NCBI GenBank assembly: GCA_023053575.1
Contig: JAKZAP010000015.1
Location: 11,212,930-11,276,929, forward strand
Reading direction: 5' to 3'
Length of the DNA stretch: 64,000 nt
DNA from: Branchinecta lynchi
Taxonomy: Eukaryota; Arthropoda; Branchiopoda; Anostraca; Branchinectidae
Below are positions 11,101-18,228 of the stretch, one piece after another (position 1 is the first letter of the stretch; each line of letters begins with the position of its first letter). The translations under genes were made by a program, and so were the position numbers. The notes below the pieces were generated by a model. That model saw nothing but the letters and a program-made list of their open reading frames with translations, was not told where the DNA came from and searched no databases.

Positions 11101-11409
11101 TTACTGAGTAAACAGTTCTAAATCCACATATGTTTCTTTGTTCTTGTTTTCGCGTACAATCGGTTGCAAAACCAGATTTTTCTTTAAAAGTAATTCGTTA
11201 GCAATGGCATTATATTTCTGTGTTATAAACAAATCACAGGGTTTGTCATTATGATTAATAACTACAACCAACTTATCACCATATTTTGTCTTAGCAATTC
11301 TCATTTTAACAATAGTATATTTCAATCCTAGAACTAGTTCTTCTTTCCTGATTGTCTCATTGTATTTATTCATTCTGATTGTATTCAAGACTTCCTTTGT
11401 GGACTCCAT
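11101..11409 (-). CDS. TIR-encoded small OB-fold-like protein, left copy
   Basis: The 102-aa protein is encoded wholly within the left TIR and reads outward. The layout 'LVLGLKYTIVKMRIAKTKYGDKLVVVI' followed by 'DLFIT' and short beta-prone stretches resembles small Polinton proteins with an OB-fold-like arrangement that could bind single-stranded DNA; this assignment rests on pattern resemblance. The start is the ATG in CTAATAAATGG. It differs from the right-hand copy (23950-24258) at five nucleotides, four synonymous and one giving Thr4 versus Ala4. It is the last gene of the minus-strand array, 38 bp after the major capsid gene. Confidence 0.75.
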   Translation of the reverse strand: MESTKEVLNTIRMNKYNETIRKEELVLGLKYTIVKMRIAKTKYGDKLVVVINHNDKPCDLFITQKYNAIANELLLKKNLVLQPIVRENKNKETYVDLELFTQ

Positions 11410-11416
11410 TTATTAG
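11406..11416 (-). promoter_or_regulatory. CTAATAAATGG gene-start motif
   Basis: One of five exact 11-bp occurrences at Polinton gene starts (here, 13986-13996, 15900-15910, 16855-16865 and 23943-23953). It overlaps the ATG, and the upstream flank is pyrimidine-rich. Confidence 0.6.
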
Positions 11417-11446
11417 GGGATGATTTTATTAAATAAAAATCCAGAC

Positions 11447-12856
11447 TCACAAACTCACATACATATTTTTGTTAATAATACCTAATGTAGCTTTTCTTTC
11501 ATAATATATAACACAGTAAATATTATATGGTACAGGCTGAGCGTGTTTTAATGTTAAACTTATTTCAATATCAGCAGTTGTTCCATTATATATACTTGAT
11601 TCGTGTTTGGAAACATCGAAACAGAATAGTGGATATACTTCTTTAAATTCTTCTATACTAACAACACTACCAGTATCAAATGCTAATTGCTTATAGCCCA
11701 AATGTATGAACCTATTGTAAAGATTTGAGTATTTACATTTCTCATCGCTAAAGTCGCATTTGAGTGGTTCTTCAGGATATTTATCCCCATTAATTCTAAG
11801 TTCTATGTCTGTTAAATTCATATGATCAAACACCATATTATTCATTAATTGATTGTTATGCTTTTCATTTTTCTGTAACATCACAACGATTTTTGTAGGA
11901 CTATTTCTCTCAGACACAACTTTCCAGGTGTGCTCCTTATTCTGACTAACATCACTTTTATAACTATTACATGCTTCCCACATCAGATTATGCTTTTTAT
12001 CCTTAGCAAGATCCTTTTCTAATTCACTCATCATTTCGATACTAGGAGCTACAATAGGGATCTTCCAGGATAAATACTCGATGACTACTTTGAAATTAGT
12101 ATTTCCATTTCTTATAATCATGTTGTTATCATCATTTCTTCTTAGAAATAATTTATGCGATGCACCTCTGAAGAATCGTTTGTTTCCTTTCAGAAATCCA
12201 AACAATTCTGATAATGGTAAATACATATTTACTAATTTACTGCTCTTTGTTCTGTTATATCTTTTTTCAAATCCTTTATTATAATTATTATTATTTCTCA
12301 AACTGACTGTTCCACCTCCTGCTGCAGCCCCTGCAGCCCCTGCAGCCCCTGCAGCCCCTGCAGCCCCTGCAGCCCCTGCTACTACTGGAGTTGCAGTAAA
12401 CGAAGCAATAACAGGATTAATTTCTTTTCCTTGATTATAATCCTTATACCAGAAATGATTTCTTGCTGCACTTCTAGAATAATCATCAGAGTATTCAATC
12501 AACTTTGTAACGGTAGTTGTAATACCAACATGATTAATTTTTTCAACCGATTCATCGTTTATTACATATTCAGCGGTACTGAATAAATTAAATCCATTAT
12601 TCGTTAAAGTAGCAACATCGGTTGCAGCTATAGGAGTCCCATCTTCGTTTACTATTCTTACACTGACATCAAGATAACTTTCACTTGGATAAAACCAGGA
12701 ATCTAATTTCTTTGTTACGAATTCAAACTCTGATTTATTAGATACATTCACATCTGTTTCTCGAATTTCTTTAAATTCATATTTAACCACTGTATCATCC
12801 ACAAGCGGTTCGTCAAATATGTTCCATTGCGGACTGATAACTTTATTTACTGCCAT
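11447..12856 (-). CDS. MCP: major capsid protein (double jelly roll)
   Basis: The 469-aa protein would form the hexon-like capsomers of a Polinton particle. The N-terminal half follows the first jelly roll of the family (a 'SYLDVSVRIVNEDG' strand, a 'NLFSTAEYVIN' turn, then a tyrosine-rich helix near residue 125). The second half has 'VIEYLSWKIPIVAPS' near residue 268, 'FDHMNLTDIELRING' near 345 and a C-terminal beta-rich end. Between the two, residues about 159-183 form an Ala/Gly tract of GAA triplets encoded by a 9-bp DNA repeat at 12318-12377. That tract lies in the inter-domain loop and looks like a recent expansion. The start is the ATG of TATATAAATGG. The gene lies next to other capsid genes, as usual in Polintons. 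Confidence 0.88.
   Translation of the reverse strand: MAVNKVISPQWNIFDEPLVDDTVVKYEFKEIRETDVNVSNKSEFEFVTKKLDSWFYPSESYLDVSVRIVNEDGTPIAATDVATLTNNGFNLFSTAEYVINDESVEKINHVGITTTVTKLIEYSDDYSRSAARNHFWYKDYNQGKEINPVIASFTATPVVAGAAGAAGAAGAAGAAGAAAGGGTVSLRNNNNYNKGFEKRYNRTKSSKLVNMYLPLSELFGFLKGNKRFFRGASHKLFLRRNDDNNMIIRNGNTNFKVVIEYLSWKIPIVAPSIEMMSELEKDLAKDKKHNLMWEACNSYKSDVSQNKEHTWKVVSERNSPTKIVVMLQKNEKHNNQLMNNMVFDHMNLTDIELRINGDKYPEEPLKCDFSDEKCKYSNLYNRFIHLGYKQLAFDTGSVVSIEEFKEVYPLFCFDVSKHESSIYNGTTADIEISLTLKHAQPVPYNIYCVIYYERKATLGIINKNMYVSL
12318..12377 (+). repeat. 9-bp coding microsatellite in MCP
   Basis: About six copies of 'ctgcagccc' are in frame with MCP and give alternating Gly-Ala-Ala on the minus strand. 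Confidence 0.9.
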
Positions 12857-12886
12857 TTATATAAGAAAGAAATTATTAAATAAAAC

Positions 12887-13243
12887 TTATTTCAGAATCT
12901 TTAATCCATTTCCAGTCATTAACGTTTTGATCAAGTCCTGACTCCTTTGATTTAAAATCCTTTTATTTGTACCGATAAGATCCTTCATCGATTTTTTGTT
13001 TCCAATTACATCAATGACTTCCTTCTTGTTTACATTGATCAGATCTTTCCCATATTCTATTGCTCTGTTTTTCAACAACTCAAATCTCGGTTTAATAATA
13101 TTATTATACATTGACATAGCCCCATCTTTTATTTGTTTTGCTGACGTTTGAAATAACTGGGAATTAACAATGTTTTTGAATACACTACCGATTCCACTTC
13201 CATACTGCTTTTTATAAAGTAATCGCTTATTATTAATCAACAT
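12887..13243 (-). CDS. small basic capsid-associated protein, possibly pVI-like
   Basis: The 118-aa, lysine- and asparagine-rich protein sits between the major and minor capsid genes. It has a glycine motif (GSGIG, residues 16-20) followed by a probable amphipathic helix. The C-terminus 'LMTGNGLKILK' contains MTGN-G, which fits the (M/I/L)xGx-G cleavage pattern of adenovirus-type proteases and would leave a six-residue tail. Adenovirus pVI, a membrane-lytic minor protein, is also processed near its C-terminus. That comparison is an inference from size, position and motif, since no clear homology is visible. The start is the ATG of TATAAATG. Confidence 0.6.
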   Translation of the reverse strand: MLINNKRLLYKKQYGSGIGSVFKNIVNSQLFQTSAKQIKDGAMSMYNNIIKPRFELLKNRAIEYGKDLINVNKKEVIDVIGNKKSMKDLIGTNKRILNQRSQDLIKTLMTGNGLKILK

Positions 13244-13275
13244 TTATAGGTAAATAATTTTATTTCACTAATCCT

Positions 13276-13989
13276 TTAAGCTTTTCTTAAATGCAGCACG
13301 TATCCAACGTTATCACCATTCAAATCGATAGGTCTTCCCAACTGATCAGTAATTGTCACTCTCAAGGAGTAAATAAAGTCTTTTGTATTAATAGGAAGGT
13401 AGATTAATTGTCTAGGATTCTCAACAATTTGACAACCCGGTTCTGTATTCGGAACAAATGTCCAAATGACATCTGATTTACTTTTGTTTACGATAGAACT
13501 GTTTACAAGAGAGCAGTGAATTTGAATTTTATCAACGCTTCTTGTTATATTCGGAAGCTTTGTACCTTCATTGATTTTCTTAGATATCTCACTATCCTTC
13601 TCAAATCCTAAAATCTGACACAAGTCACTATTAAATCTAAACACATATTTTTCTTGTAATAGTATGACAAATCTCATAGATGCTGGATTGGATGAAATTA
13701 CAATAGGACATTTATCTTTTGGGGTATCAAAATACTGACACAAAAAATAATTCAAACAATCATCGTTATACATCCCATTAGGAATAGTAACATTCATCCA
13801 TCCCCCCTCTTCGTCTTTCCTGTATTTAAATGTATTATTTCCAAATTTATCACTTATATTATGCCATGAATACCACAAAGTACACTGATTCAAACCTATT
13901 TCATAATCCCAATTACGATTCAATTCGATTGGTTGACTAAATGTTATATCAATGATACTTTCATTACCTTCAATGTTTAACAACACCAT
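13276..13989 (-). CDS. mCP: minor capsid protein (penton-like, single jelly roll)
   Basis: The 237-aa protein would form the capsid vertices. Family hallmarks are an N-terminal strand 'LNRNWDYEIGLNQCTLWYSW' (residues 23-42), an 'IPNGMYND' turn near 70, 'LGF' near 127, 'VWTFVP'-like strand 'DVIWTFVPNTEPG' near 173, 'LIYLPINT' near 195 and a final 'RVTITDQLGRPIDL' strand. The length is typical. The start is in CTAATAAATGG. The stop of the upstream gene lies within the same motif, leaving a 3-bp gap, so the two genes may be cotranscribed. Confidence 0.85.
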   Translation of the reverse strand: MVLLNIEGNESIIDITFSQPIELNRNWDYEIGLNQCTLWYSWHNISDKFGNNTFKYRKDEEGGWMNVTIPNGMYNDDCLNYFLCQYFDTPKDKCPIVISSNPASMRFVILLQEKYVFRFNSDLCQILGFEKDSEISKKINEGTKLPNITRSVDKIQIHCSLVNSSIVNKSKSDVIWTFVPNTEPGCQIVENPRQLIYLPINTKDFIYSLRVTITDQLGRPIDLNGDNVGYVLHLRKA

Positions 13990-13996
13990 TTATTAG
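13986..13996 (-). promoter_or_regulatory. CTAATAAATGG gene-start motif (mCP)
   Basis: Exact copy of the shared start motif. Its TAA also ends the preceding gene. Confidence 0.6.
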
Positions 13997-14817
13997 AAAT
14001 ATTTTTTATATATTGAATTGTAATTTCTCTTCGTAAGAAATTTATTTCGCATTAACGAATCCAAAATATCAATAGCTTCATTTCTCACCTCATCAGATGT
14101 ATTTCCGTTTACTCTGCTACCTATCAAAGTGTATAATTTTGAAATCATTTCATCACAATTCATAAATATTCCAGTTCCTTGTTGTCTGATAAAGGGTATA
14201 CTAGATTGAATTTTTCTTAATCTATCCTTATAGTCTTGTATAAATAAAATAATTTTATCATACTTACTAGAACTATAACTTTTACTTTTCAGACCACCAT
14301 AACTTTGACTTATAGGTGTTAATTCAGCCAAAGCATCTTCTATATTCTCTGGGTTATCATAATAAAAATGAGGCATCTCAAAATATTCCCCTTCATATCT
14401 TCTATGATTATCTCTATATTTCACATTAAGTGTTTTTAATAACTCTTTATCAATACCTTCATTCAGATCAACAACTTTTATACTTGTTGGAGATGCTTCT
14501 AAAGCGGTTGACTGCATTTCTACCCCTGAAACTGGAAGCTGATATGGTTGAATCGTTTCACCTAGCTGGAGAAGCCTTGTTCTTGAACTATCATCACCTT
14601 CCTGTAGTTTATTTATGATCATTTCAGTGTTTTCTTGTAATTTTTTGATGGTATCTTTAGTGTTTTCTTTTTGTGCTATAATAACTGGAGCGTTTAATTC
14701 TGAAGCATATTCCCGAAATCCTGCCTTCTCCATCTCATTTTGCTGAACCTTTCTTCTCTGAATTTCTCTGTTCTTCACTATATCCGATAAAATATCACTC
14801 AAGCGTCTTGAATCCAT
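13993..14817 (-). CDS. Polinton conserved protein of unknown function (DUF8207-like tail)
   Basis: The 274-aa protein has an N-terminal coiled-coil-prone segment (charged, residues 1-75, 'NTKDTIKKLQENTEMIINKLQ') and a C-terminal part with Tyr/Lys-rich helices and an 'RQQGTGIF' turn near residue 215. That turn is followed by 'LYTLIGSRVNGNTSDEVRNE'. The C-terminal pattern resembles the domain called DUF8207 in many invertebrate Polinton-derived proteins. I recall this resemblance and could not verify it. The position between integrase and minor capsid suggests a structural or scaffold role, but function is unknown. Translation starts at TATATAAATGG. Confidence 0.65.
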   Translation of the reverse strand: MDSRRLSDILSDIVKNREIQRRKVQQNEMEKAGFREYASELNAPVIIAQKENTKDTIKKLQENTEMIINKLQEGDDSSRTRLLQLGETIQPYQLPVSGVEMQSTALEASPTSIKVVDLNEGIDKELLKTLNVKYRDNHRRYEGEYFEMPHFYYDNPENIEDALAELTPISQSYGGLKSKSYSSSKYDKIILFIQDYKDRLRKIQSSIPFIRQQGTGIFMNCDEMISKLYTLIGSRVNGNTSDEVRNEAIDILDSLMRNKFLTKRNYNSIYKKYF

Positions 14818-14833
14818 TTATATACAACTAATT

Positions 14834-15805
14834 TTATTTCATAATAAATTTTGAAAGTTCTTTTTCATAAAACCCTCCTTGAATTAATTCCCCACTTTTG
14901 TCAGATATTTCATAAGTAATGGGAATGGTAGGTCTGATGGTTGCTATCTGAAATACCTCATCCGTATAATTAGGTAAATATCCTTTATCGAAAATACTTT
15001 TTTCTTTTTTAATTCTGACTAAATCCCCTACTTTGACGTTTCCTCTGATTTTGTACTCATCTACTGGAGGAAACAGAGCACTAAAAACCTTTTTCTGATT
15101 AACCTTTTTACTAGCATCAACTGGTTTCATTTGTATTGAGCGGTGATACGAGTTATTATAATTATTTACGAATACAGGTAAAATATCAATCCATTTACTA
15201 GAGTTGTTGTGAGTAAAATATTTCCATAGCTTTTCTTTTAGCGTTCTATTGAACCGTTCAACGATTTGTGCTTTCAATTCGCTTTCAGATGCAAACCAGT
15301 GTATGCCGTTATTTTTCAAAAAAGTTTGAACATTTCTCATCACAAATTCTTTACCTTTATCAGTTTGTAGTTTCTTAGGAATTCTTTCTTTAAATATAAC
15401 ACTGAATGCTTTTATTATTTCAGCACCCGTTTTGTCTTTCAGAGGGATACACCAAGCATATTTACTAAAGCAATCAATAACAGTTAAAATGTAATTTGTT
15501 TTATTATTTTCTTTTTTATATTTCTGCATGTCAACTAAATCAGCTTGCCATTGCTCATCAACATAGTGAACATACACTCGCCTCCTTTCAAAGTTATGAT
15601 AGGAAGGTTTGTGTAACGTATACACATTCTCATTTTGCAACACATTTTTTATTTTATCCTTGGAAACCTTAACACCATTTTCTTTTAATTTTCTGTAAAT
15701 ATCATCCACACCTGAATAATTAGAATAATACGTCTTTAAAATATCTGTTTCTGCGTTGAGGTTTTTTTTAAAAAGCGATTTTTCCTCGATCCGCAAATAA
15801 CACAA
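14834..15805 (-). CDS. INT: retroviral-type integrase (catalytic and C-terminal part)
   Basis: This open frame of about 320 codons encodes the DDE integrase that would insert the element and produce the 6-bp duplication. Catalytic residues are visible as D in 'QADLVDM' (~89), D in 'LQTDKGKEF' (~149) and E in 'VERFNRTLKE' (~183), with normal spacing. A helical N-terminal part (residues 20-60) and a C-terminal SH3/chromo-like segment ('VKVGDLVRIKKE', ~255) are present. The frame has no ATG of its own near the start. The proper start is probably the ATG at 15903 in another frame, where a zinc ribbon is encoded. The two frames meet at a T5A8 run (coding strand, 15762-15774), where a -1 shift would join them. 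Confidence 0.88.
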   Translation of the reverse strand: MCYLRIEEKSLFKKNLNAETDILKTYYSNYSGVDDIYRKLKENGVKVSKDKIKNVLQNENVYTLHKPSYHNFERRRVYVHYVDEQWQADLVDMQKYKKENNKTNYILTVIDCFSKYAWCIPLKDKTGAEIIKAFSVIFKERIPKKLQTDKGKEFVMRNVQTFLKNNGIHWFASESELKAQIVERFNRTLKEKLWKYFTHNNSSKWIDILPVFVNNYNNSYHRSIQMKPVDASKKVNQKKVFSALFPPVDEYKIRGNVKVGDLVRIKKEKSIFDKGYLPNYTDEVFQIATIRPTIPITYEISDKSGELIQGGFYEKELSKFIMK

Positions 15806-15903
15806 TTCCCTTTCAGCATTGGAACATTATTTTTTTGTGACACTGCCTTAAACATTGATTCAGTGTCACTGCTCTTTTTACATTTCATACAATAAATCTC
15901 CAT
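15736..15903 (-). CDS. zinc ribbon ORF upstream of integrase
   Basis: This 55-codon ORF starts at CTAATAAATGG and encodes a C-x2-C ... C-x2-C zinc ribbon ('YCMKCKK', then 'GNCVICG'), of the kind found beside Polinton integrases. It runs into the first codons of the integrase reading frame region, passes the T5A8 run and stops 9 codons beyond it. In frame it reads TTT TTA AAA at the run, so T TTA AAA is a canonical X XXY YYZ slippery heptamer, and -1 slippage enters the integrase frame. An indel in the homopolymer, real or from assembly, is the competing explanation. Confidence 0.7.
   Translation of the reverse strand: MEIYCMKCKKSSDTESMFKAVSQKNNVPMLKGNCVICGSRKNRFLKKTSTQKQIF
15762..15774 (-). 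other. T5A8 slippery run at the zinc ribbon/integrase junction
   Basis: On the coding strand the run is five T then eight A. It lies in the short overlap of the two frames and offers a U UUA AAA heptamer in the upstream frame. Confidence 0.6.
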
Positions 15904-15910
15904 TTATTAG
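15900..15910 (-). promoter_or_regulatory. CTAATAAATGG gene-start motif (zinc ribbon/INT)
   Basis: Exact copy of the shared motif. It identifies 15903 as the intended start of the integrase locus rather than any codon near 15805. Confidence 0.6.
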
Positions 15911-15920
15911 AAAACAATTT

Positions 15921-16265
15921 TTATAAACGAAAAGCTACCAACTTCATTTTGCGCTTAATGTAGGAAATACAGTGAAGTCCACAATTTAATTCATCTATAT
16001 TTTGAACAGCAAGATTTTCATAAGCTATTTTTTTCTTTGAAGTTCTTAGATATTTAATTATTTCTTTTCCTGGGGGAATACCGAAAGAATCGAAAAATTC
16101 TACATAGGGGGATTCAGATAGATTACAATAGGCAACCCAGTGAGTTCCAGGCATTCCGAGTTTATCATAATTAATGACACCGCATTCCGAATCGTTTATA
16201 TGTTTGGGTAGCGTATCTAAAGAGAAAACACCTCGAAACTGTGGTATACTCCCTAATGCATCCAT
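15921..16265 (-). CDS. PRO: adenovirus-like cysteine protease (adenain family)
   Basis: The 114-codon frame encodes a maturation protease (peptidase C5-like). Probable catalytic residues are H42 ('GTHWVAY'), D59 ('FFDSFG'), Q88 ('AVQ') and C95 ('CGLHC'). The spacings H-17-D and Q-7-C equal those of adenovirus protease His54/Glu71 and Gln115/Cys122. It would process capsid proteins during particle maturation. The first ATG is internal: family-like residues ('PLTNFDI') continue upstream in the same frame, overlapping the end of the neighbouring gene at 16289. The protease is thus probably made as a fusion through a -1 shift, or is shortened by a mutation. It has no TAAATG start, unlike independent genes of this element. 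Confidence 0.83.
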   Translation of the reverse strand: MDALGSIPQFRGVFSLDTLPKHINDSECGVINYDKLGMPGTHWVAYCNLSESPYVEFFDSFGIPPGKEIIKYLRTSKKKIAYENLAVQNIDELNCGLHCISYIKRKMKLVAFRL

Positions 16266-16288
16266 AATATCAAAATTAGTTAGAGGTC

Positions 16289-16858
16289 CTACTTTACTTT
16301 TGCTTCTTTTTTGATGTCCCCGTTTTTTGACTTCCTAGGCCTTCCACGTACCCCATGACCGACAACTTTTTGTGTTCCAGGGAGTGTAAGCGCGCCACCT
16401 GTGTTGACATCATCGTTTTTTTCCTTCCTAGGCCTTCCACGTACCCCATGACCGACAACTTTTTGTGTTCCAGGAAGTGTAAGCGCACCACCTGTGTTGG
16501 TCATTTTATCCATAATTTTCTTACCAGCGAATGTACCCAAAGCAGCAGCACCACTTGTTAAAGCTGCCTTACCAAGGGTAATTGCTAGCGGTATTAAAAA
16601 TGGAAGTAATCCACCTTTTTGAATCGCTTCTCTCATCTGCTTGTATGATACATCAATATCACAACCCTTATTATTCATTTTACATGTTTCAATTTTATCA
16701 ATTTGTCGTTTACTTAAAAGTAACTTGACTGGTTCTCGTTCATTTTGTCTACTATGACTAACACGTATCTGACATTTTTGTTTAGCATCAAAACATTTCT
16801 TCAGCTTTCCTTTCTGAAGCTTTGACAAATAAACTGTATACTCCATTGTTTCAACCAT
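16289..16858 (-). CDS. basic AT-hook protein with hydrophobic segment, upstream of protease
   Basis: The 189-aa protein has three parts. A Lys/Cys-rich N-terminus spans residues 1-80. A hydrophobic, Ala/Gly-rich segment spans about 83-112 ('KGGLLPFLIPLAITLG'). Two near-identical 31-residue repeats (about 121-151 and 152-182) each end in 'RGRPRK', an AT-hook core. The repeats correspond to a 93-bp DNA duplication. Each also contains 'NTGGA' and 'VVGHG', which resemble adenain cleavage sites. It could be a core or membrane-active capsid component. Similar proteins precede or are fused to the protease in other Polintons as I recall them. The -1 frame at its 3' end runs into the protease. The start is in CTAATAAATGG. 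Confidence 0.7.
   Translation of the reverse strand: MVETMEYTVYLSKLQKGKLKKCFDAKQKCQIRVSHSRQNEREPVKLLLSKRQIDKIETCKMNNKGCDIDVSYKQMREAIQKGGLLPFLIPLAITLGKAALTSGAAALGTFAGKKIMDKMTNTGGALTLPGTQKVVGHGVRGRPRKEKNDDVNTGGALTLPGTQKVVGHGVRGRPRKSKNGDIKKEAKVK
16334..16519 (-). repeat. 93-bp tandem duplication encoding AT-hook repeats
   Basis: Two units (starting at 16334 and 16427) are nearly identical, so the duplication is recent. They differ at a few bases, including cgcgcc versus cgcacc. Confidence 0.88.
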
Positions 16859-16865
16859 TTATTAG
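16855..16865 (-). promoter_or_regulatory. CTAATAAATGG gene-start motif (AT-hook protein)
   Basis: Exact copy of the shared motif. A second ATG follows four codons later, but the motif favours 16858 as the start. Confidence 0.6.
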
Positions 16866-16888
16866 GGAATTAATTTATCTTATAAAAT

Positions 16889-17503
16889 TTATTTACCAGC
16901 CATCATTTTTTCTATTCTGGTAACGAATGGTTTGTCAACAGGTTTTAGCTCTAGCTCTAGAAGCCTTTTTAAAATATTTACTACTGCTCTTTCAATATTA
17001 TCGATACGAGTTTTTTGACCAGCAATCTTTCCTTCAATTATACCGTTATGGGTGTGTTGCCCCAGAAGCTTTTTGTCATAATCTAAAAGATTCATAGTTA
17101 ACGTTGCTAAATTAACAGCATCATTTTTGTTTCTAGGGTTTTGAACATTTGTTATCAACTTGTTTTCAGCGTTAATCTCTTTATCATTAACTCGAACTAT
17201 TTCTTTTACAAATAACCCTTTATCTGTGTTCCTTACCAACGAATTATCAGGAGAATCATCTATCGCAGTTAATCTGTTGATATCTTCGCTAAAGTATTGG
17301 TTGGCTTGCACTTGTCCTGCAGTCATTTGTTCTTTAAATTGATTCATAATCACAGTCATAGATCTTAAGCTAATAGCATCCTTGTCTGCCTTGGCATCAC
17401 CTAAATTTATAATTCGTCTATCATGTAGGTTAATGTTACCATTTTCGTCAGTAACTTTCGATTCGTTACTAACCTTTTTTCCAACACTACCAAATTTATT
17501 CAT
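16889..17503 (-). CDS. fiber-like protein with phage-tail-type repeats
   Basis: The 204-aa protein contains two copies of a motif typical of trimeric viral and phage fibers: 'NLHDRRIINLGDAKADKDA' near residues 25-43 and 'ENKLITNVQNPRNKNDAVNL' near 111-130. A 'GQHTHNG' turn (~146-152) and a coiled-coil-like C-terminus (~160-195) follow. In phage fibers such N-x-R-I-x-N-L ... D-A units form a beta-helical stalk, and histidine-rich HxH motifs often coordinate ions. A receptor-binding or attachment role is inferred. The gene lies between packaging ATPase and capsid-type genes. It starts at ATAATAAATGA, with one departure from the motif's +4 G. Confidence 0.6.
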   Translation of the reverse strand: MNKFGSVGKKVSNESKVTDENGNINLHDRRIINLGDAKADKDAISLRSMTVIMNQFKEQMTAGQVQANQYFSEDINRLTAIDDSPDNSLVRNTDKGLFVKEIVRVNDKEINAENKLITNVQNPRNKNDAVNLATLTMNLLDYDKKLLGQHTHNGIIEGKIAGQKTRIDNIERAVVNILKRLLELELKPVDKPFVTRIEKMMAGK

Positions 17504-17519
17504 TTATTATAGAAATAAA

Positions 17520-18197
17520 TTATCCGGTAAATTTTTCAAAGTTTTTCCTGTACTTAAGGGTTTTATCTTTTATTTTTAAATCTATGAAGAAAAAACCGTA
17601 GCCCTTGGTTGCAGTCTCGAATTGTTTGAGAAATTTTTCATCGTCTATACTGGATACATGGCTTTGTCTTATTAATTTTACTTCTTTTGGATTAGAACAC
17701 TGAAAGAATGCAAAATAATTGCACTGGAGCCTTACCACCTTTGGCGTTTTATGATAGCTCTGTGACAAGTAAATAATTGAAGCATTTTTCTTTCTTCCTC
17801 TTATGAATAAATCTTCTATTTTCTTCTGGTCTTTTTCAGTGACAAAATCGTCAAAGATAATCAAGTTTTGGTACTCAGGGTCTAAGTCGTCAACATCGAC
17901 AATATCATCAAGATTGTTACTTACTGTTAAGACTTTCGATTTGCATTGTGACTCCAAAGTGGTTAAATTGGTTATAAGGTCTTGATATTTATCTTCTTCA
18001 AGATCTTTAGCATACAAGTATATTCGGTTGAAACAAAGATATTCATAAATTAAATTCAAAAGAAGGTTAGTTTTCCCTGTTCCAGAACTACCACAAATTA
18101 AGAGTCTGAATGGCCACTGAGGTGCAAGGTCGTGCTTATTCTGATAAGTGTTCTTTTCACTAAAGTCATAGACTTTGATTGGAGCCTTTTCATTCAT
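17520..18197 (-). CDS. ATP: FtsK/HerA-type genome-packaging ATPase (A32-like)
   Basis: The 225-aa P-loop ATPase is thought to pump DNA into the capsid. Walker A is 'GSSGTGKT' (residues 36-43), and Walker B is 'LIIFDDF' with D116/D117. A 'LSQSY' sensor-like motif lies near 144-148 and an 'RGRKKN' arginine-rich turn near 133. The length matches Polinton and virophage ATPases. Its start is in AAATAAATGA. The upstream intergenic DNA (18198-18447) contains a 21-bp tandem array. Confidence 0.9.
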   Translation of the reverse strand: MNEKAPIKVYDFSEKNTYQNKHDLAPQWPFRLLICGSSGTGKTNLLLNLIYEYLCFNRIYLYAKDLEEDKYQDLITNLTTLESQCKSKVLTVSNNLDDIVDVDDLDPEYQNLIIFDDFVTEKDQKKIEDLFIRGRKKNASIIYLSQSYHKTPKVVRLQCNYFAFFQCSNPKEVKLIRQSHVSSIDDEKFLKQFETATKGYGFFFIDLKIKDKTLKYRKNFEKFTG

Positions 18198-18228
18198 TTA
18201 TTTAGGAAGAATTTTTCATTATAAGATT

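Larger units (their letters stand above)
10876..11442 (+). repeat. Polinton left terminal inverted repeat
   Basis: About 567 bp, matching the reverse complement of 23917-24500 with a handful of substitutions, a 1-nt indel and one ~17-bp indel near the gene's 3' flank. It contains a complete 102-codon gene. A TATATAAAG box lies about 7 bp inside the tip, directed inward. Confidence 0.95.

Noticed and set aside
16294..16561. Overlapping ORFs in other frames of the AT-hook gene
   Set aside because: They are shadows created by the 93-bp duplication. The third frame has no start motif.
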